Source: Microthrixaceae bacterium
Lineage (GTDB): Bacteria > Actinomycetota > Acidimicrobiia > Acidimicrobiales > Acidimicrobilacustridaceae
Assembly (NCBI GenBank): GCA_947455015.1
Contig: CANGMY010000010.1
Span: forward strand, 1 to 17,999
DNA length: 17,999 nucleotides
Direction: 5' to 3'
Shown here piece by piece: positions 1 through 6,031 of the stretch. Both the position numbers and the translations under genes were made by a program. The first letter of the stretch is position 1; each line of letters opens with the position of its first letter. Below the pieces are notes generated by a model. The model saw only the letters and a program-made list of their open reading frames with translations. It was not told where the DNA came from and ran no database searches.

Positions 1-171
1 GTCGAGACCGATTCTCCGTTTTTGACGCCAGTCCCGCATCGGGGAAAACCCAACCGGCCCGCCCTCGTTCCCTTTGTGGGAGCGGCAATCGCCGAGGCGA
101 AGGGAATCGAAGTGGCTGATGTGGCCGATGTCACATGGAGAAATGCCGCGACGGTGTACCGGCTCCCGTAG
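1..171 (+). CDS. tatD: TatD-family metal-dependent DNase, C-terminal fragment
   Basis: This is the last 56 codons of a gene whose start lies left of the window; frame 1 is open from the first base to the TAG at 169-171. The peptide opens with VETDSPFLTPVPHRGKPN, the hallmark late motif of TatD-type TIM-barrel nucleases, in which the Asp of ETDSP is a metal ligand. It ends with a helix of the kind (VADVTWRNAATVYRL) that closes these proteins, normally reading N-x-x-R-L-F. TatD enzymes are cytoplasmic 3'-5' DNases implicated in repair and DNA turnover. A tatD gene directly before an rpf gene and rsmA is the usual actinobacterial order, which supports the call. Only the C-terminus is visible, so the metal-binding HxH motif cannot be checked. 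Confidence 0.9.
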   Translation, partial: VETDSPFLTPVPHRGKPNRPALVPFVGAAIAEAKGIEVADVADVTWRNAATVYRLP

Positions 172-419
172 CAGGGGATTCGCGACTTTTTCGCGCATTC
201 GGATATCTGTGGACAATCCGACGCGACGGCCTGAGCAGGGGTTACGCGCAGTTGAACGGGGGGTGTCACAGGGGCCGGGAATAGTTGCGGGTCCCGGACC
301 GCCCTCCTAGGTTCTTCGGACGGCTCCGGGCGGAGTTTGCACTGTGCGATCGCGCAGGGCGTTCTTCGTCCGTCACCAGGATCTATTGCTCGACGAAGGA
401 CGCAGTTCTGAACACCACC
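172..419. other. tatD-rpf intergenic leader region, no gene seen
   Basis: About 250 bp without a convincing gene. It contains a short inverted repeat (CGCGA at 182-186, TCGCG about five bases later) just after tatD, with no T-run behind it, and a near-palindrome around GCGATCGC near 347-354. A Shine-Dalgarno-like GAAGGA lies at 395-400. I could not pick out a convincing -35/-10 pair. Actinobacterial rpf genes are often preceded by a c-di-AMP (ydaO) riboswitch, but I could not find its conserved elements here. Confidence 0.5.
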
Positions 420-992
420 GTGCACCCGACGCAACGCCGACTGATGATTGCTCTCATCGTCACGCTCGCGTGTTTGCCGTTGCTGGTGATCGACATGCTT
501 CAGGGTTCTGCGAGTAGCAGCGCAACCGAAGCTGCAACTTCTTCGGATTCAAGCCTCGTGGTTGCTGCCGTCCCGTCGACAGAAGAATCGACGACAACGA
601 CCGTGGCCATCGCAGCAGCCGAGGCCGCCGCATCTGCGACGACGATTGCGCCGGTCGCAACAACGGCACCGCGCCCAGTGCAGACCACAACGACTTCTGC
701 ACCTCGGCCGGTCGTGACCTCTCCGCCTGTCACGCAATCAGATGAAGCCTTCTTGGCCTGTGTTCGCGACCGAGAATCTCACAATGACTACACGGCTTCT
801 GATCCGTCTGGCACCTTCCTTGGTGCGTACCAGATCTATCAGGGGGGCTGGGACTCCGTCGCCGGCCGAATCGGCCGTCACGACCTTGTGGGCGTGCCGC
901 CGAATCAGGCATCGCCTTCCGACCAGGACGTCATCGCAGCCGCGATGTTGCAGTTCTCCGGTCGTTCGCCGTGGGGCGGCACCTGTAGGTGA
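420..992 (+). CDS. Short resuscitation-promoting-factor-like transglycosylase
   Basis: Predicted secreted or membrane-anchored peptidoglycan hydrolase of the transglycosylase-like (Rpf) family. From a GTG start at 420 it is 190 residues. Residues 9-27 are a hydrophobic segment (signal or anchor). Residues 30-105 are a low-complexity Ala/Thr/Ser/Pro linker with repeated APRPV-type units, suited to spanning the wall. Residues 110-190 form the catalytic domain, with CVRDRES holding the probable catalytic Glu119, then GTFLGAYQIYQGGWDSV and the terminal SPWGGTC; Cys114 and Cys189 probably form the family disulfide. It sits in the rpfB slot between tatD and rsmA but lacks the DUF348 and G5 domains of mycobacterial RpfB. 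The start is uncertain: GTG 420 and ATG 444 have poor ribosome sites, whereas GAAGGA (395-400) is seven bases before an in-frame CTG at 408. The domain call is firm; a resuscitation role is inferred. Confidence 0.82.
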   Translation: MHPTQRRLMIALIVTLACLPLLVIDMLQGSASSSATEAATSSDSSLVVAAVPSTEESTTTTVAIAAAEAAASATTIAPVATTAPRPVQTTTTSAPRPVVTSPPVTQSDEAFLACVRDRESHNDYTASDPSGTFLGAYQIYQGGWDSVAGRIGRHDLVGVPPNQASPSDQDVIAAAMLQFSGRSPWGGTCR

Positions 993-998
993 ACACCT

Positions 999-1015
999 CC
1001 GCGGAAGGTTCGCGG
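999..1015 (+). promoter_or_regulatory. Hairpin presenting the rsmA Shine-Dalgarno
   Basis: CCGCG (999-1003) can pair with CGCGG (1011-1015), leaving loop GAAGGTT, which holds the best ribosome-binding match for rsmA. That match is 14 bases from the ATG in linear distance, but folding the stem brings it nearer. This is seen in sequence; any regulatory effect is inference. Confidence 0.3.
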
Positions 1016-1022
1016 TGATTTC

Positions 1023-1844
1023 ATGACTCTCACACGTCGCGACATCACAGAGTTACTCGCGCGTCACGGTCTGGAACCAAGTCGTGCTCTCGGGCAGAAC
1101 TTTCTCGCCGACCCCAACACCGTTCGTCGCATCGTTCGGTTGGCGAACATTGACGAGCATTCCAACGTTGTTGAGATCGGACCAGGTGTTGGGTCCTTAA
1201 CAACCGAACTTGCAGCGACAGGCGCAAACGTCGTTGCTGTTGAACTTGATCGTCATTTGTTGCCGGTGTTGGCAGAAACTGTCGAACCACTCGGCGTCCG
1301 CGTCGTGCATAGCGACGCCCTTGCAACGGATTGGGCGCAGGTGTTGCCCGCCGAGAAGCAGTGGCACCTCGTCGCGAATCTTCCCTACAACGTTGCAACG
1401 ACGATTGTCCTCGACCTCCTCGACGATGTGCCACAGATCGAAACGATGTTGGTGATGGTGCAGCGCGAGGTCGGCGAGAGGCTTGCGGCGACAGCCGGTG
1501 GTGGCGCGTACGGGATCCCGTCGGTGAAGTTGTCGCTTTGGGCCACCGCCTCGATTGCGGCGCGGATCCCGGCAACGGTTTTCATTCCGCAACCGCGAGT
1601 TGAATCAGTGATGGTCCGCATCGAGCGTCGGTCAGCTCCAGTTGTCGACGTCGATCACGACGCACTCATGGACCTGGTCCGCACAGCGTTCGGCCAGCGC
1701 CGAAAAATGCTTCGGCGATCTTTAGCGGCGAAGGTCACGACTGAGCAGTTCGAAGCCGCTGGTATCGACCCATCGGAACGGCCGGAACGACTCGATGTCG
1801 TCCAATGGGGAGCGCTCACTGCAGCGGTGTTGGCTGGAGCGTGA
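1023..1844 (+). CDS. rsmA: 16S rRNA (A1518/A1519) dimethyltransferase
   Basis: RsmA/KsgA uses S-adenosylmethionine to dimethylate the two adjacent adenines in the helix 45 loop of 16S rRNA, a late step of small-subunit maturation. The 273-residue protein has the full family pattern: LGQNFL (23-28), SAM-binding motif I EIGPGVGSLT (51-60), the acidic VAVELD (72-77), SDAL (97-100), the catalytic NLPYN (119-123), and VMVQREVGERL followed by IPQPRVESVMVRI. The length is normal (about 270-280). It starts 30 bp after the rpf-like gene and is followed after 4 bp by ispE, matching the conserved actinobacterial rpf-ksgA-ispE order. It is probably co-transcribed with both. Loss of this enzyme is known to confer kasugamycin resistance. 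No abnormal residues were seen. Confidence 0.97.
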   Translation: MTLTRRDITELLARHGLEPSRALGQNFLADPNTVRRIVRLANIDEHSNVVEIGPGVGSLTTELAATGANVVAVELDRHLLPVLAETVEPLGVRVVHSDALATDWAQVLPAEKQWHLVANLPYNVATTIVLDLLDDVPQIETMLVMVQREVGERLAATAGGGAYGIPSVKLSLWATASIAARIPATVFIPQPRVESVMVRIERRSAPVVDVDHDALMDLVRTAFGQRRKMLRRSLAAKVTTEQFEAAGIDPSERPERLDVVQWGALTAAVLAGA

Positions 1845-1848
1845 TTCG

Positions 1849-2589
1849 ATGAGTGCTGTGCCTGTCGAACCGGTTCGCCTCTTTGCTCCCGCCAAACTCA
1901 CGACCTCGCTCCGCGTCGTGGGCGTTCGCGAAGACGGCTACCACTTGATCGATGCCGAAATGGTGTCGCTGGATTTCGGTGATTCGCTTCTTGTTGCACC
2001 GGACACCGGTGGGCCTTCAACCGTGACCTTCGCCGACCCCGCTGGCAACGGTGTCAGCGTTGGCCCCAATGATCTCGTCACTCGTGCATTAGCAATGGTC
2101 GGTCGCCAAGCGACCGTGCAGGTGGAAAAGGTGATCGCTGCTGGTGCCGGTCTCGGCGGAGGATCTTCTGACGCAGCCGCCATCCTTCACTGGGCGGGCA
2201 TCACTGATCATCACGATGCAGTGAAACTCGGAGCCGATGTGGCGTTCTGTCTCTCCGGCGGACGGGCTCGGGTCCGAGGCATTGGCGAACAGATCGCACC
2301 GTTGCCCTTTGAAGCGCGCACCTTCACGTTGGTGACGCCACCGGTCCTGTGCTCGACCCCTGCGGTCTACAAGGCCTGGGACGAACTCGGGGGCCCGATG
2401 GGCGAGAACGGCAACGATCTGGAACCAGCGGCGCTTGTGGTTGCACCTGAGCTCGCTCGGTGGCGCGATGGTTTGGCCGAGGCAACTGGCCTTCGACCTC
2501 GCCTTGCCGGATCAGGATCCACCTGGTTTGTCGAGGGATCGTTTCCGGGCGTCGGGCGCGTCGTCGCCCACACCAGCCCGTCTCGCTAA
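1849..2589 (+). CDS. ispE: 4-diphosphocytidyl-2-C-methyl-D-erythritol kinase
   Basis: IspE phosphorylates CDP-methylerythritol with ATP in the MEP pathway, feeding isoprenoid and carrier-lipid synthesis. The 246-residue GHMP kinase shows the N-terminal APAKLT-(x)n-REDGYH pattern, the ATP-binding loop GLGGGSSDAAA (101-111), and LGADVAFCLSGGRARVRGIGE, which carries the conserved Asp of GADV. The start at ATG 1849, with GGAG about ten bases upstream, is preferred over an in-frame codon 54 bp upstream that would overlap rsmA. Two mild oddities: the usual KIN of the substrate loop is KLT, and the protein is about 35 residues shorter than E. coli IspE, mostly through a shortened helical stretch between the ATP loop and GADV. 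The C-terminal LRPRLAGSGSTWF segment matches the family's GSGAT-type motif (normally M-S-G-S-G-x-x-x-F). Function is very likely retained. Confidence 0.94.
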   Translation: MSAVPVEPVRLFAPAKLTTSLRVVGVREDGYHLIDAEMVSLDFGDSLLVAPDTGGPSTVTFADPAGNGVSVGPNDLVTRALAMVGRQATVQVEKVIAAGAGLGGGSSDAAAILHWAGITDHHDAVKLGADVAFCLSGGRARVRGIGEQIAPLPFEARTFTLVTPPVLCSTPAVYKAWDELGGPMGENGNDLEPAALVVAPELARWRDGLAEATGLRPRLAGSGSTWFVEGSFPGVGRVVAHTSPSR

Positions 2590-2594
2590 CGCCC

Positions 2595-2678
2595 GCCGAC
2601 GGCGAATCGCCTGCGTCGGCCCTACGGGTTCGCCATATGGGCCCGTACGCGGACCCACCCGGCTCTCGGGCCGGGTGG
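2595..2678. terminator. Three-hairpin cluster between convergent ispE and bS22 genes
   Basis: Three inverted repeats follow one another. (i) GCCGACGGCG (2595-2604) pairs with CGCC (2608-2611) and GTCGGC (2615-2620), with a three-base bulge. (ii) TACGGG (2623-2628) pairs with CCCGTA (2642-2647). (iii) A perfect 9-bp stem CCACCCGGC (2655-2663) / GCCGGGTGG (2670-2678) has a six-base loop. None is followed by a T-run on either strand. Their place between convergent genes suggests bidirectional transcription termination of the U-tract-less type described in actinobacteria. Confidence 0.55.
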
Positions 2679-2726
2679 AGTCAACGAGAATCGTTATGGC
2701 ACAGCGGGCGTCAGAGACGCCTGAGC

Positions 2727-2828
2727 TCACTTACCGGCAGCTCGACGCTGGAAGCGAGTCCGCTTCAGCATCTTCTTGTGCTTCTTCTTACGCATGCGCT
2801 TGCGGCGCTTCTTAATGAGAGATCCCAT
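2727..2828 (-). CDS. Small basic ribosomal protein bS22 (AURKAIP1/COX24-domain)
   Basis: A 33-codon minus-strand frame runs from ATG (2826-2828) to TGA (2727-2729). It encodes a very basic peptide beginning MGSLIKKRRKRMRKKKHKK and ending in KRTRFQRR-AAGK. From memory this closely matches the 33-residue actinobacterial protein annotated as AURKAIP1/COX24 domain-containing (MGSVIKKRRKRM...), seen in mycobacterial ribosome structures as bS22 bound to the small subunit. Roughly half the residues are Lys or Arg, as expected for an rRNA-binding peptide. It is convergent with ispE and sits downstream of tRNA-Gln on the same strand. No strong Shine-Dalgarno is seen; TACAGT (2838-2843, minus) fits a -10 element only nine bases before the ATG, so the mRNA may be leaderless or nearly so (inference). 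Confidence 0.9.
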   Translation of the reverse strand: MGSLIKKRRKRMRKKKHKKMLKRTRFQRRAAGK

Positions 2829-2954
2829 GGCGGAGCGACTGTAGCGGCAAGGTGTGCTCCGGTGCGAAACGACGCAAGTGAGGCCGTCTCATACGAGGAG
2901 GGTTTGCTCGGGATTCTGCTCCGTGGCGGATCGGAATCTTGAGGGAAAGGAAAG

Positions 2955-3026
2955 CTCGGGGGCAGGGACTCGAACCCCGAATGACTGGACCAAAACCAGC
3001 CGTGTTGCCAATTACACCACCCCCGA
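2955..3026 (-). tRNA. tRNA-Gln (anticodon UUG)
   Basis: The 72-nt cloverleaf folds fully on the minus strand. The 7-bp acceptor is TCGGGGG/CCCCCGA; the D-stem is GTGT/ACAC. The anticodon stem GCTGG/CCAGT (one G-T pair) encloses loop TTTTGGT with anticodon TTG (reads CAA). The variable loop is four bases, the T-arm is CGGGG-TTCGAGT-CCCTG, and the discriminator is G. No CCA is encoded, so it must be added by the nucleotidyltransferase. A candidate -10 element, TACGGT (3068-3073, minus), would give a 5' leader of about 35 nt that includes the tandem repeats. Confidence 0.96.
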
Positions 3027-3068
3027 AAGGTGAGGCCCCAAAGATGAGGCCCCGAAAGGCGAGGCAGA
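3026..3068. repeat. Degenerate 14-bp tandem repeat before tRNA-Gln
   Basis: Three head-to-tail copies: AAAGGTGAGGCCCC (3026-3039), AAAGATGAGGCCCC (3040-3053, one mismatch), then after one G a degenerate AAAGGCGAGGCAGA (3055-3068). The CCCCGAAAGGTGAGGC that includes the tRNA 5' end (3021-3036) is nearly repeated as CCCCGAAAGGCGAGGC (3051-3066). The repeats fill the 60-bp gap between the divergent tRNA-Gln and glmU genes, so they lie within the promoters or leaders. Confidence 0.8.
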
Positions 3069-3086
3069 CCGTACTAGAAAGATTGC

Positions 3087-4184
3087 ATGTCTCCGAGGCC
3101 GCTCTCCGCCATCGTGCTTGCCGCCGGTGAAGGCACCCGTATGCGATCGACTCGTCCGAAGCCACTGCACCTTCTGTGCGGTCGGGCGATGGTTCTCTAC
3201 GTGCTTGATTCATTGGCTGGTGCACAGGTCCGAAGAGCGGTTGTGGTCGTCGGCCACGGTGCCGAGCGGGTCACGAAAAAACTTCTCGATGCCGCCCCGA
3301 ACGTTCCGCTTGCATTCGTAGAACAAGAAGTGCAGCGCGGTACCGGCGATGCGGTCGGAGTCGCCCTCACCGCCTTTAGCGCCGAAGAACTCGACGATGT
3401 CGACGCCGACCTCATCGTGCTGCCCGGCGATACGCCGCTGCTCCGAACCGAGACCATCACGGCGCTGCTCGAAACCCACCAGCGCACCGATGCTGCGTGC
3501 ACGCTTCTTACCGCTCGGCTGGCCGACCCAACTGGCTACGGCCGAGTTGTGCGTGGCCGTGACGATCGTGTCGAACGAGTTGTCGAACAGTCCGATGCTT
3601 CAGAAGCGGAACTCGCAATCACCGAGGTCAATACGTCGATCTACTGCTTCCGAGCCAGTGTTCTTGGTCCGGCGCTGCGTCGAATCACCCCCGAGAACGC
3701 TCAGGGCGAGTACTACCTCACCGATGTTGTCGAGGTGCTTGCCGGTGCTGGCTATCGGGTTTCTGCGGTGGTTGCCGATGATCCGGCAGACACCAATGGC
3801 GTGAACGATCGGCTGCAACTGGCAGCGGCCGAGGCCGAACTGCGTCGACGCATCAACGAGGCCTGGATGCGCAAAGGGGTCACGATGGTTGACCCCGGTC
3901 GCACCTATGTGGACACAACGGTGGAACTCGCCGCTGACGTCACGCTCTTTCCCGACACGATTCTGCAAGGTTCCTGCGATATCGGGGCCGGCACCGAGAT
4001 CGGTCCAAACACTCGTCTCGTTGATTGTCGGGTGGGCGCACGATCGGTTGTCGAGAACTCGGTAGGACGCGGAGCCGAGATCGGAGACGACGTCCGCCTC
4101 GGGCCGTTCGCAGTTCTTGAGGAAGGCGCTGTCATCTCGGACGGCGCCCGTCCCGGACCGTTCTACACTTCGACCTCAGAATGA
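3087..4184 (+). CDS. glmU: GlmU-type UDP-GlcNAc pyrophosphorylase, acetyltransferase domain truncated
   Basis: GlmU normally acetylates glucosamine-1-phosphate and then joins it to UTP, making UDP-GlcNAc for peptidoglycan. The 365-residue protein has a complete uridyltransferase half: LAAGEGTRMRSTRPK (11-25), QRGTGDAVG, LPGDTPLL, GYGRVVR, ITEVNTSIY, YYLTDV and TNGVNDRLQL. A left-handed beta-helix then begins (hexapeptide-like VDPGRTYVD ... IGAGTEIGPNTRL ... VRLGPFAVLEEGA) but ends at TSTSE, about where E. coli GlmU reads HVGNF. About 90-100 residues are therefore missing, including the counterparts of acetyltransferase residues Lys351, His363, Tyr366 and Lys392. Two substitutions within family motifs were also seen: GTGH is GTGD, and NTGI is NTSI. 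No frameshift can restore the tail, because prs begins immediately by an ATGA overlap. Uridyltransferase activity is likely; acetyltransferase activity is unlikely from this chain. Confidence 0.88.
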   Translation: MSPRPLSAIVLAAGEGTRMRSTRPKPLHLLCGRAMVLYVLDSLAGAQVRRAVVVVGHGAERVTKKLLDAAPNVPLAFVEQEVQRGTGDAVGVALTAFSAEELDDVDADLIVLPGDTPLLRTETITALLETHQRTDAACTLLTARLADPTGYGRVVRGRDDRVERVVEQSDASEAELAITEVNTSIYCFRASVLGPALRRITPENAQGEYYLTDVVEVLAGAGYRVSAVVADDPADTNGVNDRLQLAAAEAELRRRINEAWMRKGVTMVDPGRTYVDTTVELAADVTLFPDTILQGSCDIGAGTEIGPNTRLVDCRVGARSVVENSVGRGAEIGDDVRLGPFAVLEEGAVISDGARPGPFYTSTSE

Positions 4185-5194
4185 CCAATCAAAACGCCGG
4201 CGAAAGAAACCGAATGGAACTCGTCACCAAGAAGCGGCTGCATATCGTCTCGGGAAGGGCCAATCTCCCGCTCGCAGAGGAAATTGCCGAACGACTCGGT
4301 GTCGATCTTGGTGATGCCAATCTCGCAGAGTTTGCCAATGGCGAACTGCACACGCGATTTGGTGAATCGGTTCGTGGAACCGATGTCTTCATTATTCAGT
4401 CGCACGTCAGTTCCGGAAAAATGACGGTGAACGATGCGATCATGGAACAACTGATCATGGTCGACGCTGCAAAGCGCGCGTCTGCAAAGCGCATCACTGC
4501 GGTTGCGCCGTTCTATGGCTACGCCCGTCAGGACCGTAAGTCCGAAGGACGCGAGCCCATCACGGCGAAGTTGATCGCAAATATGTTTAAAGCGGCCGGC
4601 GCAAAGCGACTGATCTCTGTCGATCTGCACTCTGGTCAGATCCAAGGTTTCTTCGATGGTCCGGTCGACCATCTCACCGCAATGCCAGTACTGGTTGATT
4701 ACATGGCTGGTCTTGGCGACGACCTCGTGATCGTTTCGCCTGATGCAGGCCGCGTGAAGGTTGCCGAGCGCTACGCCAATCAGTTGCACGCCGATCTCGC
4801 GATCGTTCACAAGCGTCGCGTGAAGGGTCTCAAGAACACTGTCGAAGCTCGTGACGTCGTTGGCGAGGTCGATGGTCGTACTTGCGTACTTATCGACGAC
4901 ATGATCGACACTGGCGGAACAATCGTTGCTGCAGCCGAACAACTCAAGGCTCGTGGTGCAACCGAGATCTACGCGGCATGTACGCACGGTGTGTTCAGCG
5001 GTCCGGCAATTCAGCGTCTCAATGATTCGTGCATCTCGAAGGTCGTGATGACCAACACCTTGCCGCTTCCTCCCGAGAAGCAGTCAGACAAGATCGAAGT
5101 GCTTTCCGTGGCTGGCATCATCGCCGACGCCATCGACGCAGTTTTTGAAGACACGTCGGTCAGCGAGATCTTCGACGGTCACAACCAGAGCTGA
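4181..5194 (+). CDS. prs: Ribose-phosphate pyrophosphokinase (PRPP synthetase)
   Basis: Prs transfers pyrophosphate from ATP to ribose-5-phosphate, giving PRPP for purines, pyrimidines, His, Trp and NAD; in actinobacteria PRPP also feeds decaprenylphosphoryl-ribose in some lineages. The class I sequence is complete at 337 residues: FANGELHTRF, YGYARQDRKSEGREPITAK (ATP loop), the divalent-metal helix with SVDLHSGQIQGFF, SPDAGRVKVAERYA, and the PRPP-binding CVLIDDMIDTGGTI (about 235-248). ATG 4181 overlaps the glmU stop as ATGA, suggesting translational coupling. An in-frame ATG at 4214 would remove 11 residues and lies closer to the usual family N-terminus, so the exact start is open. glmU and prs are commonly paired in bacteria, which links UDP-sugar and nucleotide supply. 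Confidence 0.96.
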   Translation: MTNQNAGERNRMELVTKKRLHIVSGRANLPLAEEIAERLGVDLGDANLAEFANGELHTRFGESVRGTDVFIIQSHVSSGKMTVNDAIMEQLIMVDAAKRASAKRITAVAPFYGYARQDRKSEGREPITAKLIANMFKAAGAKRLISVDLHSGQIQGFFDGPVDHLTAMPVLVDYMAGLGDDLVIVSPDAGRVKVAERYANQLHADLAIVHKRRVKGLKNTVEARDVVGEVDGRTCVLIDDMIDTGGTIVAAAEQLKARGATEIYAACTHGVFSGPAIQRLNDSCISKVVMTNTLPLPPEKQSDKIEVLSVAGIIADAIDAVFEDTSVSEIFDGHNQS

Positions 5195-5395
5195 TCGCCA
5201 GAAAACGGGCCGCTGTCACCTCTCGCCGGGCAGAAATTGCAGAGATCTCCGCAGCCCCTTGGGGCGCTGGTGCTCCGGCAGAGGCCTGACGGAGAGCGAG
5301 TTCGCCTTCTTGGGGGCGGATCGGTAGGATTGCCCACCGTTTCACGAACGTCAGCCGACGGCGCGCTTCAGCGCTGCCTCCAGGAGCACCCAATC
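5195..5395 (+). promoter_or_regulatory. prs-rplY intergenic region with candidate rplY promoter
   Basis: About 200 bp without a gene. It holds a CTCCG/CGGAG inverted repeat around 5272-5294 and a GC-rich palindrome GCCCC-TT-GGGGC near 5258-5269. TAGGAT (5325-5330) fits an actinobacterial -10 element, with a weak -35 TTCGCC 18 bases upstream. CAGGAG lies about ten bases before the rplY ATG. The promoter is a pattern match only. Confidence 0.3.
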
Positions 5396-6031
5396 ATGGC
5401 CATCACCCTCACCGCCTCAACCGGACGTATTGCCGGTTCCCGTTCTTCGACCCGCATGCGGACCGATGGTCTCGTGCCTGCGGTCGTCTACGGCTTGGGC
5501 CGCGATTCGGTTGCTGTTTCGGTTCCGTGGCCCGACCTTCGTCGTGCGCTCATGACCGAAGCTGGCCTCAACGCTCTCATCACTCTCGATGTCGATGGTC
5601 AGAAGGATCTCGCCATCATCAAGGATCTTCAGCGTCACCCGATCCGTCGCAACGTTCTTCACGTCGACTTCCTTCGTGTTGATCCTGACGCTGGTGTTGC
5701 TGTTGAAGTTCCGCTTGTTCTCGTTGGCGAAGCCAAGAAGGTCGAAGGCCGTCGCGGCATTGTTGATCAGCCGCTCAAGTCCCTCACCGTGACGGCAAAG
5801 CCTGCTGACATCCCGAGCCAAATCGAAATCGACATCACCGACCTCGACATCGGCGACTCGATCACTGTTGCAACACTCACCCTTCCTGCCGGCGTCACCA
5901 CCGACATCGAAGACAGCATCCAGCTCGTTCTCGGCCTCGCCACACGCTTCTCAATGGAAGACGGCGCAACCGAGGGTGAAGCGGCTGACGGCGCACCGGC
6001 TGAGGCTGCTTCCGAGGGCGACGCCGAGTAA
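5396..6031 (+). CDS. rplY: Ribosomal protein bL25, CTC/TL5 long form
   Basis: bL25 binds 5S rRNA in the large ribosomal subunit; the long form carries an extra C-terminal beta domain (general stress protein CTC, TL5). This 211-residue protein has the N-terminal 5S-binding domain with GLVPAVVYG and LQRHPIRRNVLHVDFLRVD, then the CTC domain with EVPLVLVGEAKKVEGRRGIVDQPL and VTAKPADIPSQIEIDITDLDIGDSI. It ends in an acidic Ala/Glu/Gly tail of about 30 residues that is probably disordered. ATG 5396 is chosen because AGGAG precedes it at good distance and translation then starts at the conserved MAITLTAS; longer in-frame starts lack support. pth follows with no gap, the common bacterial rplY-pth pair. 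Confidence 0.95.
   Translation: MAITLTASTGRIAGSRSSTRMRTDGLVPAVVYGLGRDSVAVSVPWPDLRRALMTEAGLNALITLDVDGQKDLAIIKDLQRHPIRRNVLHVDFLRVDPDAGVAVEVPLVLVGEAKKVEGRRGIVDQPLKSLTVTAKPADIPSQIEIDITDLDIGDSITVATLTLPAGVTTDIEDSIQLVLGLATRFSMEDGATEGEAADGAPAEAASEGDAE

Noticed and set aside
345..356. GCGATCGC octamer, reminiscent of cyanobacterial HIP1; also near 6055 and 10203.
   Set aside because: A few copies in 18 kb of GC-rich coding DNA are not an enrichment, and nothing else suggests a cyanobacterium.
172..419. Possible c-di-AMP (ydaO) riboswitch before the rpf-like gene.
   Set aside because: The G-rich stretch near 258-280 is suggestive, but the conserved GACAGCUAACC-type block and paired symmetric arms were not found. 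An Rfam RF00379 scan would settle it.
3040..3062. Hammerhead-ribozyme-like core (GATGAG ... GAAA) in the tandem repeats.
   Set aside because: The invariant CUGA is replaced by AAGA and the segment between the two blocks cannot form stem II; the resemblance comes from the repeat unit.
2812..3225. A 137-codon minus-strand open frame.
   Set aside because: It runs through the tRNA-Gln gene, the repeats and the start of glmU, and overlaps the end of the bS22 gene; not a plausible gene.
4130..4215. Frameshift as the cause of the short GlmU.
   Set aside because: No reading frame after 4130 continues the hexapeptide repeat, and the sequence passes directly into prs.
4163..4987. A 274-codon open frame on the minus strand opposite prs.
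   Set aside because: It is antisense to a clearly conserved PRPP synthetase, shows no recognisable domain, and is the kind of shadow frame expected from codon bias.
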